A stretch of DNA of 64,000 bases, taken from positions 8,766,453 to 8,830,452 of the forward strand of contig JBBMOA010000003.1 of the NCBI GenBank assembly GCA_037954235.1, written 5' to 3'. This stretch comes from Aulostomus chinensis. Lineage: Eukaryota > Chordata > Actinopteri > Syngnathiformes > Aulostomidae. Every line of letters begins with the position of its first letter. Position 1 is the stretch's first letter. The translations under genes and the position numbers were made by a program. The notes beneath the pieces are model-generated. The model was given only the letters and a program-made list of their open reading frames with translations. It was not told the origin of the DNA and ran no database searches. Below, one piece after another: positions 1 to 11,791 of the stretch.

Positions 1-3000
1 AAAGTTAGTTTTCAGTCAGGTTTCAACCTGAAAGTGTTGAAAGATGCATAATCTTGAAGTTACAGGTTGATTTCAGTGAGTTTTCCCCAAAATACAGGAG
101 TTATGCAAGAAGGGTTCATTTTGGCCTTCTCTCGCTGAGAAAACACTATTCATGACCTGCGAAACAAAACAGCCATAACTTTTGTTCAAAGTGAGTTTTC
201 AGTCAAGTTTCAACCTGAAAGCATAGAAAGATTCATAAACATGAAGTTACAGGTGGATTTCATTGAGTTTTCCTCAAAATACAGGAGTTATGCATTCAGT
301 GTTTATTTTTGCCTTCTCTCACTGAGAAAACGCTATTTTTGACCTGCGAAACAAAACAGCCATAACTTTTGTTCAAAGTGAATTTTCAGTCAAGTTTCAA
401 CCTGAAAGCATAGAAAGATGCAAAAACATTAAGTTACAGGTGGATTTCATTGAGTTTTCCTCAAAATACAGGAGTTCTGCATGAAGTGTTCATTTTGGCC
501 TTCTCTCGCTGAGAAAACGCTATTTGTGACCTGTGACACAAAAATGCCATAACTTTTTTTAAAAGTGAGTTTTCTATCAAGTTTCAACCTGAAAGCATAG
601 AAAGATGCAGAAACTTGAAGTTACAGGTGGATTTCAGTGAGTTTTGCTCAAAATACAGAAGTTCTGCATGAAGTGTTCATTTTGGCCTTCTCTCGCTGAG
701 AAAACGCTTTTTTTGACCTGTGATAAAAAAATGCCATCACTTTTTTTAAAAGTGAGTTTTCTGTCAAGTTTCCACCTGAAAGCATAGAAAGATGCATAAA
801 CTTGAAGTTACAGCTTGATTTCAGTGAGTTTTCATCAAAATACAGGAGTTCTGCATGAAGTGTTCATTTTGGCCTTCTCTCGCTGAGAAAACGCTATTTG
901 TGACCTGTGACACAAAACAGCCATAACTTTTGTTCAAAGTGAGTTTTCTGTAAAGTTTCAATCTGAAAGCATTGAAAGATGCATAAACTTGAAGTTACAG
1001 GTTGATTTCAGTGAGTTTTCCTCAAAATACAATAGTTCTGCATGAAGTGTTCATTTTGGCCTTCTCTCGCTGAGAAAACGCTATTTGTGACCTGTGATAA
1101 AAAAAAGCCATAACTTTTGTTCAAAGTGAGTTCTCTTTCAAGTTTCAACCTGAAAGCATTGAAAGATGCATAAACTTGAAGTTTCAAGTGGATTTCAGTG
1201 AGTTTTCATCAAAATACAGGAGTTCTGCATGAAGTGTTCATTTTGGCCTTCCCTTGCTGAGGAAACACTATTTGTGACCTGTGATACAAAAATGCCATAA
1301 CTTTTTTTTAAAGTGAGTTTTCTGTCAAGTTTCAACCTGAAAAAATAGAAAGATGCATAAACTTGAAGTTACAGGTTGATTTCAGTGAGTTTTCATGAAA
1401 ATACAGGAGTTATGCATGAAGTGTTCATTTTGGCCATCCCTCGCTGAGGAAACACTATTTGTGACCTGTGATACAAAAATGCCATAACTTTTTTTAATAG
1501 TGAGTTTTCTGTCAAGTTTCAACCTGAAAGCATAGAAAGATGCATAAACTTGAAGTTACATGTGGATTTCAGTGAGTTTTCCTCAAAATACAGGAGTTAT
1601 GCATAAAGTGTTCATTTTGGCCTTCTCTCGCTGAGAAAACGCTATTTGTGACCTGTGATACAAAAATGTCATAACTTTTGTTCAAACTTACTTTTCAGTC
1701 AAGTTTCAACCTGAAAGATATCGAAAGATGCATAATCTTGAAGTTACAGGTGGATTTCAGTGAGTTTTCCTCAAAATACAGGAGTTATGCATGAAGTGTT
1801 CATTTTGGCCTTCTCTCGCTGAGAAAACACTATTTGTGACCTGTGATACAAAAATGCCATAACTTTTTTTAAAAGTGAGTTTTCTGTAAAGTTTCAACCT
1901 GAAAGCATTGAAAGATGCATAAACTTGAAGTTACAGGTTGATTTCAGTGAGTTTTCCTCAAAATACAATAGTTCTGCATGAAGTGTTCATTTTGGCCTTC
2001 TCTCGCTGAGAAAACGCTATTTGTGACCTGCTACACAAAACAGCCATTACTTTTGTTCAAAGTGAGTTTTTTGTCAAGTTTCAACCTGAAACCAAAGAAA
2101 AATGCATAAACTTGAAGTTACAGGTTGATTTCAATGAGTTTTCCTCAAAATACAGGAGTTATGCATGAAGTGTTCATTTTGGCCTTCTCTCGCTGAGAAA
2201 ACGCTATTTGTGACCTGTGATACAAAAATGCCATAACTTTTGTTCAAAGTGAGTTCTCTTTCAAGTTTCAACCTGAAAGCATTGAAAGATGCATAAACTT
2301 GAAGTTTCAAGTGGATTTCAGTGAGTTTTCATCAAAATTCAGAAGTTTTGCATGAAGTGTTCATTTTGGCCTTCCCTTGCTGAGGAAACACTATTTGTGA
2401 CCTGTGATACAAAAATGCCATAACTTTTTTTTAAAGTGAGTTTTCTGTCAAGTTTCAACCTGAAAAAATAGAAAGATGCATAAACTTGAAGTTACAGGTT
2501 GATTTCAGTGAGTTTTCATGAAAATACAGGAGTTATGCATGAAGTGTTCATTTTGGCCATCCCTCGCTGAGGAAACACTATTTGTGACCTGTGATACAAA
2601 AATGCCATAACTTTTTTTAATAGTGAGTTTTCTGTCAAGTTTCAACCTGAATGCATAGAAAGATGCATAAACTTGAAGTTACATGTGGATTTCAGTGAGT
2701 TTTCCTCAAAATACAGGAGTTATGCATAAAGTGTTCATTTTGGCCTTCTCTCGCTGAGAAAACGCTATTTGTGACCTGTGATACAAAAATGTCATAACTT
2801 TTGTTCAAACTTACTTTTCAGTCAAGTTTCAACCTGAAAGATATCGAAAGATGCATAATCTTGAAGTTACAGGTGGATTTCAGTGAGTTTTCCTCAATAT
2901 ACAGGAGTTATGCTTGAAGTTTTCTTTTTGGCCTTCTATCGCTGAGAAAACACTATTTGTGACCTGTGATACAAAAATACCATAACTTTTGTTCAAAGTG

Positions 3001-5575
3001 AGTTTTCAGTCAAGTTTCAAACTGAAAGCATAGAAAGATGCATAAACTTGAAGTTACAGGTGGATTTGAGAGAGTTTTTATTAAAATACAGGAGTTATGC
3101 ATGAAGTGTTCATTTTGGCCTTCTCTCGCTGAGAAAACGCTATTTGTGACCTGTGATACAAAAATGTCATAACTTTTTTTAAAAGTGAGTTTTCTGTCAA
3201 GTTTCCACCTGAAAGCATAGAAAGATGCATAAACTCTAAGTTACAGGTGGATTTCAGTGAGTTTTCATTAAAATACAAGAGTTTTGCATGAAGTGTTCAT
3301 TTTGGCCTTCTCTCGCTCAGAAAACGCTATTTGTGACCTGCGACACAAAACAGCCATAACTTTTGTTCAAAGTGAGTTTTCAGTCAAGTTTCAACCTGAA
3401 AGCATAGAAAGATGCATAAACTTGAAGTTACATGTGGATTTCAGTGAGTTTTCCTCAAAATACAGGAGTTATGCATGAAGTGTTCATTTTGGCCTTCTCT
3501 CGCTTTGAAAACGCTATTCGTGACCTGTGACACAAAACAGCCATAACTTTTGTTCAAAGTGAGTTTTCAGTCAAGTTTCAACCTGAAACCATAGAAAGAT
3601 GCATAAACTTGAAGTTACAGGTTGATTTCAGTGAGTTTTCCTCAAAATACAGGAGTTATGCATTAAGTTTTCATTTTGGACTTCCCTCGCTGAGAAAACA
3701 CTATTTGTGACCTGTGATACAAAAATGCCATAACTTTTTTTAAAAGTGAGTTTTCAGTCAAGTTTCAACCTGAAAGCATAGAAAGATGCATAAACTTGAA
3801 GTTACATGTGGAGTTGAGTGAGTTTTTATCAAAATACAGGAGTTTTGCATGAAGAGTTCATTTTGGCCTTCTCTCGCTGAGAAAACGCTATTTGTGACCT
3901 GCGACACAAAACAGCCATAACTTTTGTTCAAAGTGAGTTTTCAATCAAGTTTCAACCTGAAAGCATAGAAAGATGCATAAACTTGAAGTTACAGGTTGAT
4001 TTCAGTGAGTTTTGCTCAAAATACACGAGTTCTGCATGAAGTGTTCATTTTGGCCTTCTCTTGCTGAGGAAACGCTATTTGTGACCTGCGACACAAAACA
4101 GCCATAACTTTTTTTAAAAGTGAGTTTTCAGTCAAGTTTCAACCTGAAAGCATAGAAAGATGCATAAACTTGAAGTTACATGTGGATTTGAGTGAGTTTT
4201 TATCAAAATACAGGAGTTTTGCATGAAGAGTTCATTTTGGCCTTCTCTCGCTGAGAAAACGCTATTTGTGACCTGCGACACAAAACAGCCATAACTTTTG
4301 TTCAAAGTGAGTTTTCAATCAAGTTTCAACCTGAAAGCATAGAAAGATGCATAAACTTGAAGTTACAGCTTGATTTCAGTGAGTTTTCATCAAAATACAG
4401 GAGTTCTGCATGAAGTGTTCATTTTGGCCTTCTCTTGCTGAGAAAACGCTATTTGTGACCTGCGACACAAAACAGCCATAACTTTTGTTCAAAGTGAGTT
4501 TTCAGTCAAGTTTCAACCTGAAAGCATTGAAAGATGCATAAAGTTGAAGTTACAGGTGGATTTCAGTGAGTTTTGCTCAAAATACAGGAGTTCTGCATGA
4601 AGTTTTCATTTTGGCCTTCTCTCGCTGAGAAAATGCTATTTGTGACCTTTTGACACAAAACAGCCATAACTTTTGTTCAAAGTGAGTTTTCAATCAAGTT
4701 TCAACCTGAAAGCATAGAAAGATGCATAAACTTCAAGTTACAGGTGGATTTGAGTGAGTTTTTATCAAAATACAGGAGTTTTGCATGAAGAGTTCATTTT
4801 GGCCTTCTCTCGCTGAGAAAACGCTATTTGTGACCTGCGACACAAAACAGCCATAACTTTTGTTCAAAGTGAGTTTTCAATCAAGTTTCAACCTGACAGC
4901 ATAGAAAGATTCATAAACTTGAAGTTACAGGTTGATTTCAGTGAGTTTTGCTCAAAATACAGGAGTTCTGCATGAAGTGTTCATTTTGGCCTTCTCTCGC
5001 TGAGAAAACGCTATTTGTGACCTGCGACACAAAACAGCCATAACTTTTGTTCAAAGTGAGTTTTCAGTCAAGTTTCAACCTGAAAGCATTGAAAGATGCA
5101 TAAAGTTGAAGTTACAGGTGGATTTCAGTGAGTTTTGCTCAAAATACAGGAGTTCTGCATGAAGTGTTCATTTTGGCCTTCTCTCGCTGAGAAAACGCTA
5201 TTTGTGACCTTTTGACACAAAACAGCCATAACTTTTGTTCAAAGTGAGTTTTCAATCAAGTTTCAACCTGAAAGCATTGAAAGATGCATAAAGTTGAAGT
5301 TACAGGTGGATTTCAGTGAGTTTTGCTCAAAATACAGGACTTTTGCATGAAGTGTTCATTTTTGCCTTCTCTCGCTGAGAAAACACTATTTGTGACCTGT
5401 GATACAAAAATGCCATAACTTTTTTTAAAAGTGAGTTTTCTGTCAAGTTTCAACCTGAAAGCATAGAAAGATGCATAAACTTAAAGTTACAGGTGGATTT
5501 CAGTGAGTTTTCATCAAAATACAAGAGTTCTGCATGAAGTGTTCATTTTGGCCTTCTTTGGCTGAGAAAATGCTA
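1..5575. repeat. 187 bp tandem satellite array, ~30 monomers
   Basis: The marker GGCC inside each monomer recurs at 123, 871, 1058, 1245, 1432, 1619, 1807, 1994, 2181, 2368, 2555, 2742, 2930 and onward to 5550. Spacing is 187 bp, occasionally 188. Monomers differ by scattered substitutions and almost no indels. Conserved blocks include TTTCAACCTGAAAGCAT and ATACAGGAGTT. The array starts before base 1 and decays at ~5575-5590, where retroviral gag-like sequence begins. Since 187 is not a multiple of three, the short ORFs inside are accidental. No CENP-B box was recognised; whether the array is pericentromeric cannot be told from the window. Confidence 0.97.
1080..2990. repeat. Higher-order duplication inside the satellite
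   Basis: A stretch of about 800 bp (roughly 1080-1870) is repeated almost exactly 1123 bp later (roughly 2200-2990), six monomers downstream. Shared private variants mark it: GGCCTTCCCTTGCTGAGG at 1245 and 2368, GGCCATCCCTCGCTGAGG at 1432 and 2555, and TTCAAACTTACTTTTCAG about 1680 and 2803. A second local family shares GCATGAAGAG at 3847, 4221 and 4783, that is two and three monomers apart. This indicates recent unequal exchange or block amplification. Confidence 0.85.
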
Positions 5576-5595
5576 AAAAATAGCCATTTATCTCG

Positions 5596-6530
5596 GTGAA
5601 GGGAGATGTACAGGTGGAGTCTGAGGAAGAGGAGGATGAGGCCTCCGGTGGACAGGGACAGTCAGAATACAATGAGATGAGAGAACAGTTAGAAGAAGCC
5701 AGAAGGAGACTAGAAGAAGAGAGACTGAGAAATGAAGGTGGAAACGGGGAAAGTAGAGAGGACAGGGAGAAGAGAGAGACAGATGAGCAAGCACATAGAG
5801 ACATAGAAGAAGAATATAGTGGTGGACTACTACAGAATAATGGTGACAAACCACAGGCTGACAAGACTGACCATGCTGACAAAGCCGCCCCTACGAAAAA
5901 GAAAAGCAGATCTACAGTAGAACCCAGACTGTTTTTAAACCCCCTACTGAGACGCAGCCACTCAATTTAAAATGGCTCTATTAGAAGGAGTGTAACAGAA
6001 GGTGCGCAGCGAGATGGAAAATGATCCTCACTGCAGTGGAGATAACTTGGCACAGTGGTGCAGAGTGTTTACTCACAGACTCAGACAAGAAGACAGCGAC
6101 TCAGCTAAATCTAATAAAGAATTAGAGGACTTGAAGATGCAACTTCAATTCAATCAAATCTCTCCAAATAGCACAAGCTATTTGGAGAGAACAAGCAACT
6201 GGTGCTAAGAAGTCTGCCAAAGCAGAGAAACAGATCGTGCAACAGCAGGCCGCACCTGCACCTGCACCAGCAGCACCAGTAATGCCTGCACCTGTGGTAC
6301 CAGCCTCACGGTACTATCCACTGCAGTACCAGTGGGCTCCACCTGGACCCCAGCCTCAGTACTATCAGGCCCCTCCCCAACGAGGAGGAGGCAGAGGGCG
6401 CGGTTTCTCTCAACAGAGAGGAGGAGGCAGTGGTCAGGGAGGTGGGAACGGTTACCAGGGGCCGCCGCAGGGGGAGGGATGTTATGTCTGCGGGGCACGA
6501 GATCATTGGGCATGAAACTGTCCTAACAAA
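5596..6530 (+). pseudogene. gag: ERV gag relic with CCHC zinc knuckle
   Basis: An open stretch from 5596 (a GTG codon; no ATG) to 5970 encodes a charged, Glu/Arg-rich, probably coiled-coil region. A short piece at 6002-6208 continues gag-like sequence, then the frame changes near 6160. The frame at 6237-6512 is rich in Pro, Gln, Ala and Gly (RGRG-type), typical of nucleocapsid linkers. The CCHC knuckle spans 6480-6521 (Cys 6480 and 6489, His 6504, Cys 6519) with a TGA stop at 6513-6515 between its His and last Cys. Matrix start and 5' LTR are absent because the satellite adjoins. Nucleocapsid knuckles bind genomic RNA; this copy cannot make an intact one. Confidence 0.8.
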
Positions 6531-6669
6531 CCTCCATCCCAGAGGTGACATGGGCGTGGTCAGGGAGGACCACCACAGGACCATCAGGCACCACAACAAC
6601 ACCTGAATCCACAACAATACCAGATGCGTCAGTGGGAAAGGAAGGACTGGTACCTGCCGCCACAATAAG

Positions 6670-7010
6670 GGTGCCCGGTTCCAACAGCAGGGGGATTGGC
6701 TGACCTCCTGTTAAGAGTGAGAGTAGAGGGAGTAGCTGTTGACATGCTGGTGGACACAGGAGCAAAAATATTGTACTATAAATCATAGCCTGCCGGAAGC
6801 TCTTATCTCTGACAGAAAAGTGGAAAAAGTGGGTTTTAATGGACAGCCAACTGCCATCCCATTTACCCACCCCCTCCGAACGGCAGTCAGTGAACAAACT
6901 TTGCAGCATCGGTTTGTGTACTCTCCATCCTGTCCTATTCCCTTGATGGGAAGAGACTTGTTCACTAAATGCAATGCTTCTATTTTGTGTGGTGAAACGG
7001 GACTGGAACT
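6670..7010 (+). pseudogene. pro: ERV aspartic protease relic
   Basis: The retropepsin active-site triad Asp-Thr-Gly is encoded at 6753-6761 in the context LVDTGA, and the C-terminal signature MGRD is at about 6945-6957. The two halves lie in different frames, with a break around 6760-6790, so the gene is frameshifted. The enzyme would cleave the Gag-Pol polyprotein. Position between knuckle and RT is as expected for a retrovirus. Confidence 0.75.
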
Positions 7011-7049
7011 GTCGGGCCCATCACTCAGATTATCAAGGACCTTGAACAA

Positions 7050-7497
7050 AAAGATGTTCTGGAGGCTTCCACCTCTACTTGGAACACTCCTATTCTACCT
7101 GTAGGGAAACCCAACAGAGATTGGAGAATGGCTCATCACTTGAGAGCTGTTAATGCATGTGTAATCACGCCTCCTATCCCGGTTCCAAATCCACACACTG
7201 CCCTGTCTCAACTATCTCCAACACAACAGTTTTTCACAGTGATTGATCTCGCAAATGCATTCTTTTCAATACCTCTGCCAGTTGAACTGCGCAAGTACTT
7301 TACATTCACGTGGAACGGACACAGATATCAGTACACAGTTCTACCTCAGGGATTCTCTCTCTCACCTGGCCTGTTCAATCGTGCGCTACATGAACATTTA
7401 TCTAAAACCCTCCACCTCCCGCCAGGTTGCATGTTACTACTGTATGTAGATGATCTTCTCATTGCCGCACCCACTGCATCTGAGTGTCTACAAGCCA
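7050..7497 (+). pseudogene. pol: ERV reverse transcriptase, 5' part, interrupted by LINE
   Basis: An open frame from before 7128 carries polymerase motifs in order: a VIDLANAFF motif A containing the first catalytic Asp, LPQGF (motif B region) near 7344, and the catalytic box YVDD at 7443-7454. The frame is cut at 7497 by the 3' tail of a LINE insertion and the homologous sequence resumes at 9553. YVDD and the LPQGF context favour a retrovirus over gypsy-type elements. Catalytic residues visible here are intact. Confidence 0.85.
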
Positions 7498-7629
7498 GAC
7501 AGACAGACAGACAGACTACTTTATTAATCCCTTTTGGACATTCCGCCAGGGAAATTGCACTCTCCTCAACATACATTCACAGCACTGTTACCATAGAATA
7601 GACTAAAAATAGCAAAGAAGAGAAAACAA

Positions 7630-7633
<4 letters not shown>

Positions 7634-7679
<46 letters not shown>

Positions 7680-7905
7680 TATATACATGTGCGTGTGCCT
7701 GTGTGTACCTGGATGGTTATGTATATGTGCATAGTGACAGGAATAATCATAATATTAATTGTTCTTAATTGATATTATAACAATAATAATAATTATAACA
7801 ATAATAATGATGATGATATAATATAATGATGATGATACAATATAATAAAAAAATATAACAATAGTTATAATAATAATAATAATAATAATAATAATGTACA
7901 GTCTC
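7634..7905. repeat. Microsatellites in the LINE 3' UTR: (TA)n and (TAA)n
   Basis: A TA dinucleotide run covers about 7635-7675. It is followed by imperfect TAA/ATAATG runs at roughly 7760-7895. They lie inside the 3' UTR of the minus-strand LINE. Confidence 0.9.
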
Positions 7906-7954
7906 TTATATTGCACATGAGTGTCCGGTTGTTATCGGGGCAAGTTAATGGTGC

Positions 7955-9357
7955 TCAGCCCTCTCCTACAGTCCTTCTGTTGGCCCTTCCCCCCTCCAGT
8001 GAGGAGTTTAACAGTTTAATGGCTCGGGGGATGAATGAGTTCTTCAGTCTGTTGGTCCTGCACTTGGGGAGGAGCAGCCTCTGGCTGAACAGGCTTCTCT
8101 GGCTGGTGGTGACAGTGTGCAGAGGGTGGCTGACATTGTCCAGGATGTCCAGCAGTTTGTCCAAAGTTCTCCTCTCTGCTACTGTTGCCAGAGGGTCCAG
8201 CTTCATCCCAACCACTGAGCTGGCCCGCCTGATCATCTTCTCCAGCCTGGAGAGGTCTGCCTTCGTCACACTCCCTCCCGAGCACACCACAGCGTTGGAC
8301 AGGACGCTGAAGACCACAGACTGATAGAACATCCACAGGAGCTTCCTGCAGATGGCTCTCAGCGTCCTCAGGAAGTACATCCTGCTCTGAGCCTTCTTAT
8401 ATAGCTGCCTCGTGTTGCTCGTCCAGTCCAGCCTGTTGTCCAGCCACAGCCCAAGATATTTATAGGACTGTACGACCTCAACCTCCTCCGTTCCTATCAG
8501 AACTGGTCTAGCTCTGGGTCTGTCCCTCCCAAAGTCAATGACCAGCTCCTTAGTTTTGGAGGTGTTGAGGTGCAGGCTGTTGTTGTGGCACCAGGCAACA
8601 AAGTTCCTCACCAGGCACCTGTACTCCTCCTCTTCACTGTCCCTAATATACCCCACGATGGCTGTGTCATCTGCGAACTTCTGGATGTGACACAGTTCAG
8701 AGTTGTAGCAGAAGTCCGCGGTGTACAGGGTGAAGAGGATAGGGGACAGTACAGTCCTCTGTGGAGCACCGATGCTGCTGACCACAGTGTCAGACGTGAT
8801 GTCCTTCAGCCTGACGAACTGTGGCCTGCCAGTGAGGTAGATGGAGATCCAAGCAATCAGGCCGGGGTCCACTCGCATTCGTAGGAGCTTGTCCTGTAGT
8901 GCAGGGGGCTGGATCGTATTGAAGGCACTTGAGAAATCCAGGAAGAGGATCCTCAATGTGCCTTTCCCCTTGTCCAGATGCAAGTGGGCTCGGTGTAGCC
9001 GGTAGAGGCGTCCTCTACACCGACGTTCCCCCGGTAGGCAAACTGTAGAGGGTCCTCCGCATGCTGCACCTGAGGCCTGAGGAGGTTGAGGAAGAGCCGC
9101 TCCAGAGTCTTCATCAGGTGTGAAGTTAGTGCCACCTGTCGGAAGTCGTTCAGCTCGCTGGGCCGGTTCTTTTTAGGAACTGGAACGATACATGACGTCT
9201 TCCATAGGGTGGGTACTTTCCCGAGCTGCAGACTCAGGTTGAAGACCCGTTGTAGCGGCTCCCCCAGTTCAGCAGCACAGGTCTTGAGGAGCCGGGGACA
9301 CACTCTGTCTGGTCCCGCTGCCTTTCGGGGCCGAAGCTTCCTGAGTTCTCCTCTCAC
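7955..9357 (-). pseudogene. LINE reverse transcriptase (Rex1/CR1-like), one frameshift
   Basis: Two overlapping minus-strand frames, 9357-8953 and 8983-7955, together give the RT. The first holds the KAAGPD and VPVPKK blocks of the fingers. The second holds DFSSAFNTI (motif A), the catalytic FADDTA (motif C), TKELVIDF and KYLG, and a complete C-terminus ending at 7955. The junction near 8970-8990 is a frameshift. Only one break over ~1.4 kb suggests a fairly young copy. The usual Gln of the GAPQGTVLSP block is followed by Arg rather than Gly here. No endonuclease domain is present because of 5' truncation. Confidence 0.87.
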
Positions 9358-9552
9358 CTGGTCAGCTGTGAAGCAAGGAGGGGGTTGTGGAGATTGTGAG
9401 AAGGGGGGGTGGTGGAGGGAGGGGTGGAGGGGGGCTGCTCTGTTGCTGTGGGGGGGGGGCGGTGGGCCATGGAGTAGGAAGGAGGCTGCTCAGCTGTTGC
9501 AGAGGGGGAGGGGGGCGTTGGAGGGTGGTTTGAGGTGGACTGGCTGAAGCCA

Positions 9553-10170
9553 CCCAGGCATGCCTGAAATCCCTAGCCTTAGGAGGCTTTAAAGCATCAA
9601 AATCCAAATTACAATGTGCGCGCTCCCAAGTAACATTTTTGGGAAGATTAGTCGCTGGTAACGCCACTTCCATTTCTGCAGAGCATCGTTACACCATTCT
9701 AAGATATCCCAAGCCTCAAACAGTTCGTGACATGATGTCATTTCTGGACCTCACAGGCTACAGCCGTCATCATATTAGTGATTACACCCACAAGATGACC
9801 CCGCTTTGCCAGCAAGTTAATGAACAAGGACTGAAGAATAGATTTAATCCCTTGGTGTGGACACCAGAAGCAGAGGACTCATTTGTTCGAGTGAAACAAG
9901 AACTAGCAACGGCAGCCGCTCTTACAGCACCAAATTACTCTCAGATTTTTTACCTTGATGTTTCTGAAAAAGGCAACACCATGAATGGTGTTCTTTTCCA
10001 GAAAACAGGGGGAGGTAGGCGAGCAGTGTTAAAGTATCTGAGTGTAGCATTAGACACAGTCGAAACCAAACAACCACCTTGCGTAAGACACGCAGAAGGA
10101 TTGACTAAATTACTACATAAAAGCGAACATCTCATAGCAGGACACCCATGTACAATGTTGACCTCTCATG
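9553..10170 (+). pseudogene. pol: ERV reverse transcriptase, 3' part (thumb/connection)
   Basis: Immediately after the second AAGCCA the retroviral frame resumes in phase, with a primer-grip/thumb-like region (~9600-9830) and a connection region (FYLDV near 9948-9963). The open frame runs from before 9639 to 10208, then shifts. It joins the piece ending at 7497 once one target duplication and the LINE are ignored. Confidence 0.8.
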
Positions 10171-10379
10171 GGGTGTGGGGTTGGTATCCTCTGAGGCATT
10201 CACCCTGACAGGAACAAGACAGTCCAGAATAGAGAAAGCTCTGTTGGCACCTAATTTGACTTACACCCACGAGGGGATAAATATGGCAGATCACATGACA
10301 GAAGGGGAACCGCACGAGTGCGCCCCAAGAGCCATACAAAACTCGAAAATGAGAGAGGACCTGACGGCAACACCTAATC

Positions 10380-10870
10380 ATGACGCCACATGCACATTTT
10401 TTTTCTGACGGATGTTGTTTTAGAAAACATGATGGTTCACTCTCTGCAGCATGGGCGGTAGTGAAACTATCTGCAGATGGAACCTATGAAACCCTAACAA
10501 CAGGGCAAGTGATAGATGGCCCCTTAGCACAGAAGGCAGAAATTGTGGGACTCACTGAGGCATGCAAGTTAGGGAAGGGACAGAGAGTGAACATGTACAC
10601 GGAATCAGCATATGCGGTTAACGCAACACATGTGCAACTCCCAGAATGGAGAAGAGGAGGCTATTGCACCTCCACAGGCACACCAATCAGACATGAGACC
10701 ATGATGAGAGAATTAGAGTAAGCACTCGTGCTCCCGGAAACGGTTGCAGTCATGAAGTGCAAGGGACATGATACAAACAAAACTATAGTGGCTAAGGGAA
10801 ATCAAGCTGCAGATATGGCTGCAAAGGAAGCAGCAGGGTATTCCCCGACATACCAAATGATGACAACAGA
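10380..10870 (+). pseudogene. pol: ERV RNase H domain
   Basis: A frame from 10380 carries the RNase H pattern: Asp at 10407-10409 (SDG), Glu in QKAEIVG (residue 54 of this frame), and the third acidic position at 10602-10604, which is Glu in TESAYA where Asp is usual. A stop follows at about 10719. The next piece (10728 on) has the GNQAADMA motif with the fourth Asp. RNase H degrades the RNA strand after reverse transcription. The stop and the Asp-to-Glu change make activity unlikely. Confidence 0.78.
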
Positions 10871-10989
10871 GACCAACATGACCGACCTAAAACCCAGATG
10901 GACTGTGACTGAGTTGATTGAGCTACAAGACAAAGCTGCACCAGAGGAGAAGTCAATGTGGTTGGCTAGAGGAGCCAGGAAAGGTATAG

Positions 10990-11561
10990 ACAAAATGTAC
11001 AGACAGGAAATGACAGGGAAACCAGTTTTACCTGCAACCCTCATGTCATCCATGCTTGAAGAAGCACATGGACCTTTGCATGAAGGCACAGAGCAGATGA
11101 GAAGATACCTACAAGGGTGGTGGCATCCATTATTGACGGATTCCATCAAAGTTTATGTGAAAGAGTGTCAGATTTGCAATAAATACAATGTCAGACCAAC
11201 GTTGAAACCCTTCCCGGGAATGAGACCTTCCCCTAAGGGACCCGGAGAAGAGATTTGTATTGATTACACAGACATGATAACATCTGTAAAAGGTCATCAG
11301 TACTTACTAGTGATCACTGACCTGTACACAGGATGGCCTGAAGTGTTCCCTGAAAAGAAGGAAGACAGTCAGACAGTTGTGAAATGGTTGATCAATGAGT
11401 GGATCCCCAGATACGGGTTCCCTGAGGTGATCGGATAAGATAATGGAACACATTTCAGAGCAGACAACCTGAGGAAAGTGGAAGAAATCTTGGGGTTGAA
11501 GCATGCTTATGGCACTGTCTATCACCCACAGAGTCAGGGGGCTACAGAGAGAATGAACTGA
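10990..11561 (+). pseudogene. pol: ERV integrase relic, HHCC and DDE regions
   Basis: An N-terminal zinc-binding HHCC pattern is visible: His-x3-His in AHGPLH and Cys-x2-Cys in CQIC (~11058-11180). The catalytic core follows. The first Asp is at 11262-11264 (IDYTD), the second at 11439-11441 (DNGTHF) and the Glu at 11547-11549 (ATERMN). A TAA at 11436-11438 sits one codon before the second Asp, and a TGA at 11559 ends the frame, so the enzyme is broken although its catalytic triad codons survive. No C-terminal domain or env follows. Confidence 0.83.
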
Positions 11562-11740
11562 AGACTAAAATCAACCACAGGATTTACATGGTCTTACATG
11601 GTCTGTGTCTTACATGGACTTATTCTGTTAATCTGAATAAATTCTTTTGAACTAACTAGGTATCCTCTCCAGATTTTGAACAGCGCAATATATACTCTGG
11701 GTCCTTCTGATTGATTAATGATGACTTGTTGAAAAGTTCC

Positions 11741-11791
<51 letters not shown>

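Larger units (their letters stand above)
7498..9546 (-). mobile_element. Rex1/CR1-like LINE, 5'-truncated, inserted in ERV pol
   Basis: The minus strand reads from ~9546 to 7955 as a non-LTR reverse transcriptase, then a 3' UTR ending near 7560-7498 with an AATTTCCC...AATAAAG tail and (GTCT)n. Target duplications AAGCCA lie at 7492-7497 and 9547-9552. The 5' end is truncated inside the ORF after a proline/serine-rich stretch. The short tandem tail and small duplication fit target-primed reverse transcription. Clade placement (Rex1/Babar-like, CR1 group) is from recognised protein style, not a search. Confidence 0.87.
5575..11561 (+). mobile_element. Endogenous retrovirus relic, class I (gamma/epsilon-like), no LTR or env seen
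   Basis: In order, the plus strand carries gag-like sequence with a CCHC knuckle (~5596-6530), an aspartic protease (~6720-7000), reverse transcriptase with YVDD (7050-7491, resuming 9553), RNase H (~10380-10870) and integrase (~10990-11561). The order and motifs fit a class I retrovirus as found in fish genomes. Several stops and frame changes make it non-coding. A LINE splits the RT. The 5' end abuts the satellite without an ATG or LTR, and sequence after 11561 shows no env or LTR, so both termini are lost or unrecognisable. Class assignment is inference from motif style. Confidence 0.88.

Noticed and set aside
1..5575. Possible CRISPR-like array or coding repeats
   Set aside because: There are no spacers between conserved repeats; the whole 187 bp unit repeats, which is a satellite. 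ORFs are 60-65 codons because the period is out of frame.
5514..5882. Minus-strand Ser/Cys/Leu-rich ORF
   Set aside because: It is the antisense of the Glu/Arg-rich gag coding strand.
9362..9673. Pro/Ser-rich minus-strand ORF as a separate gene
   Set aside because: It is the truncated N-terminal linker of the LINE running into retroviral sequence across the insertion border.
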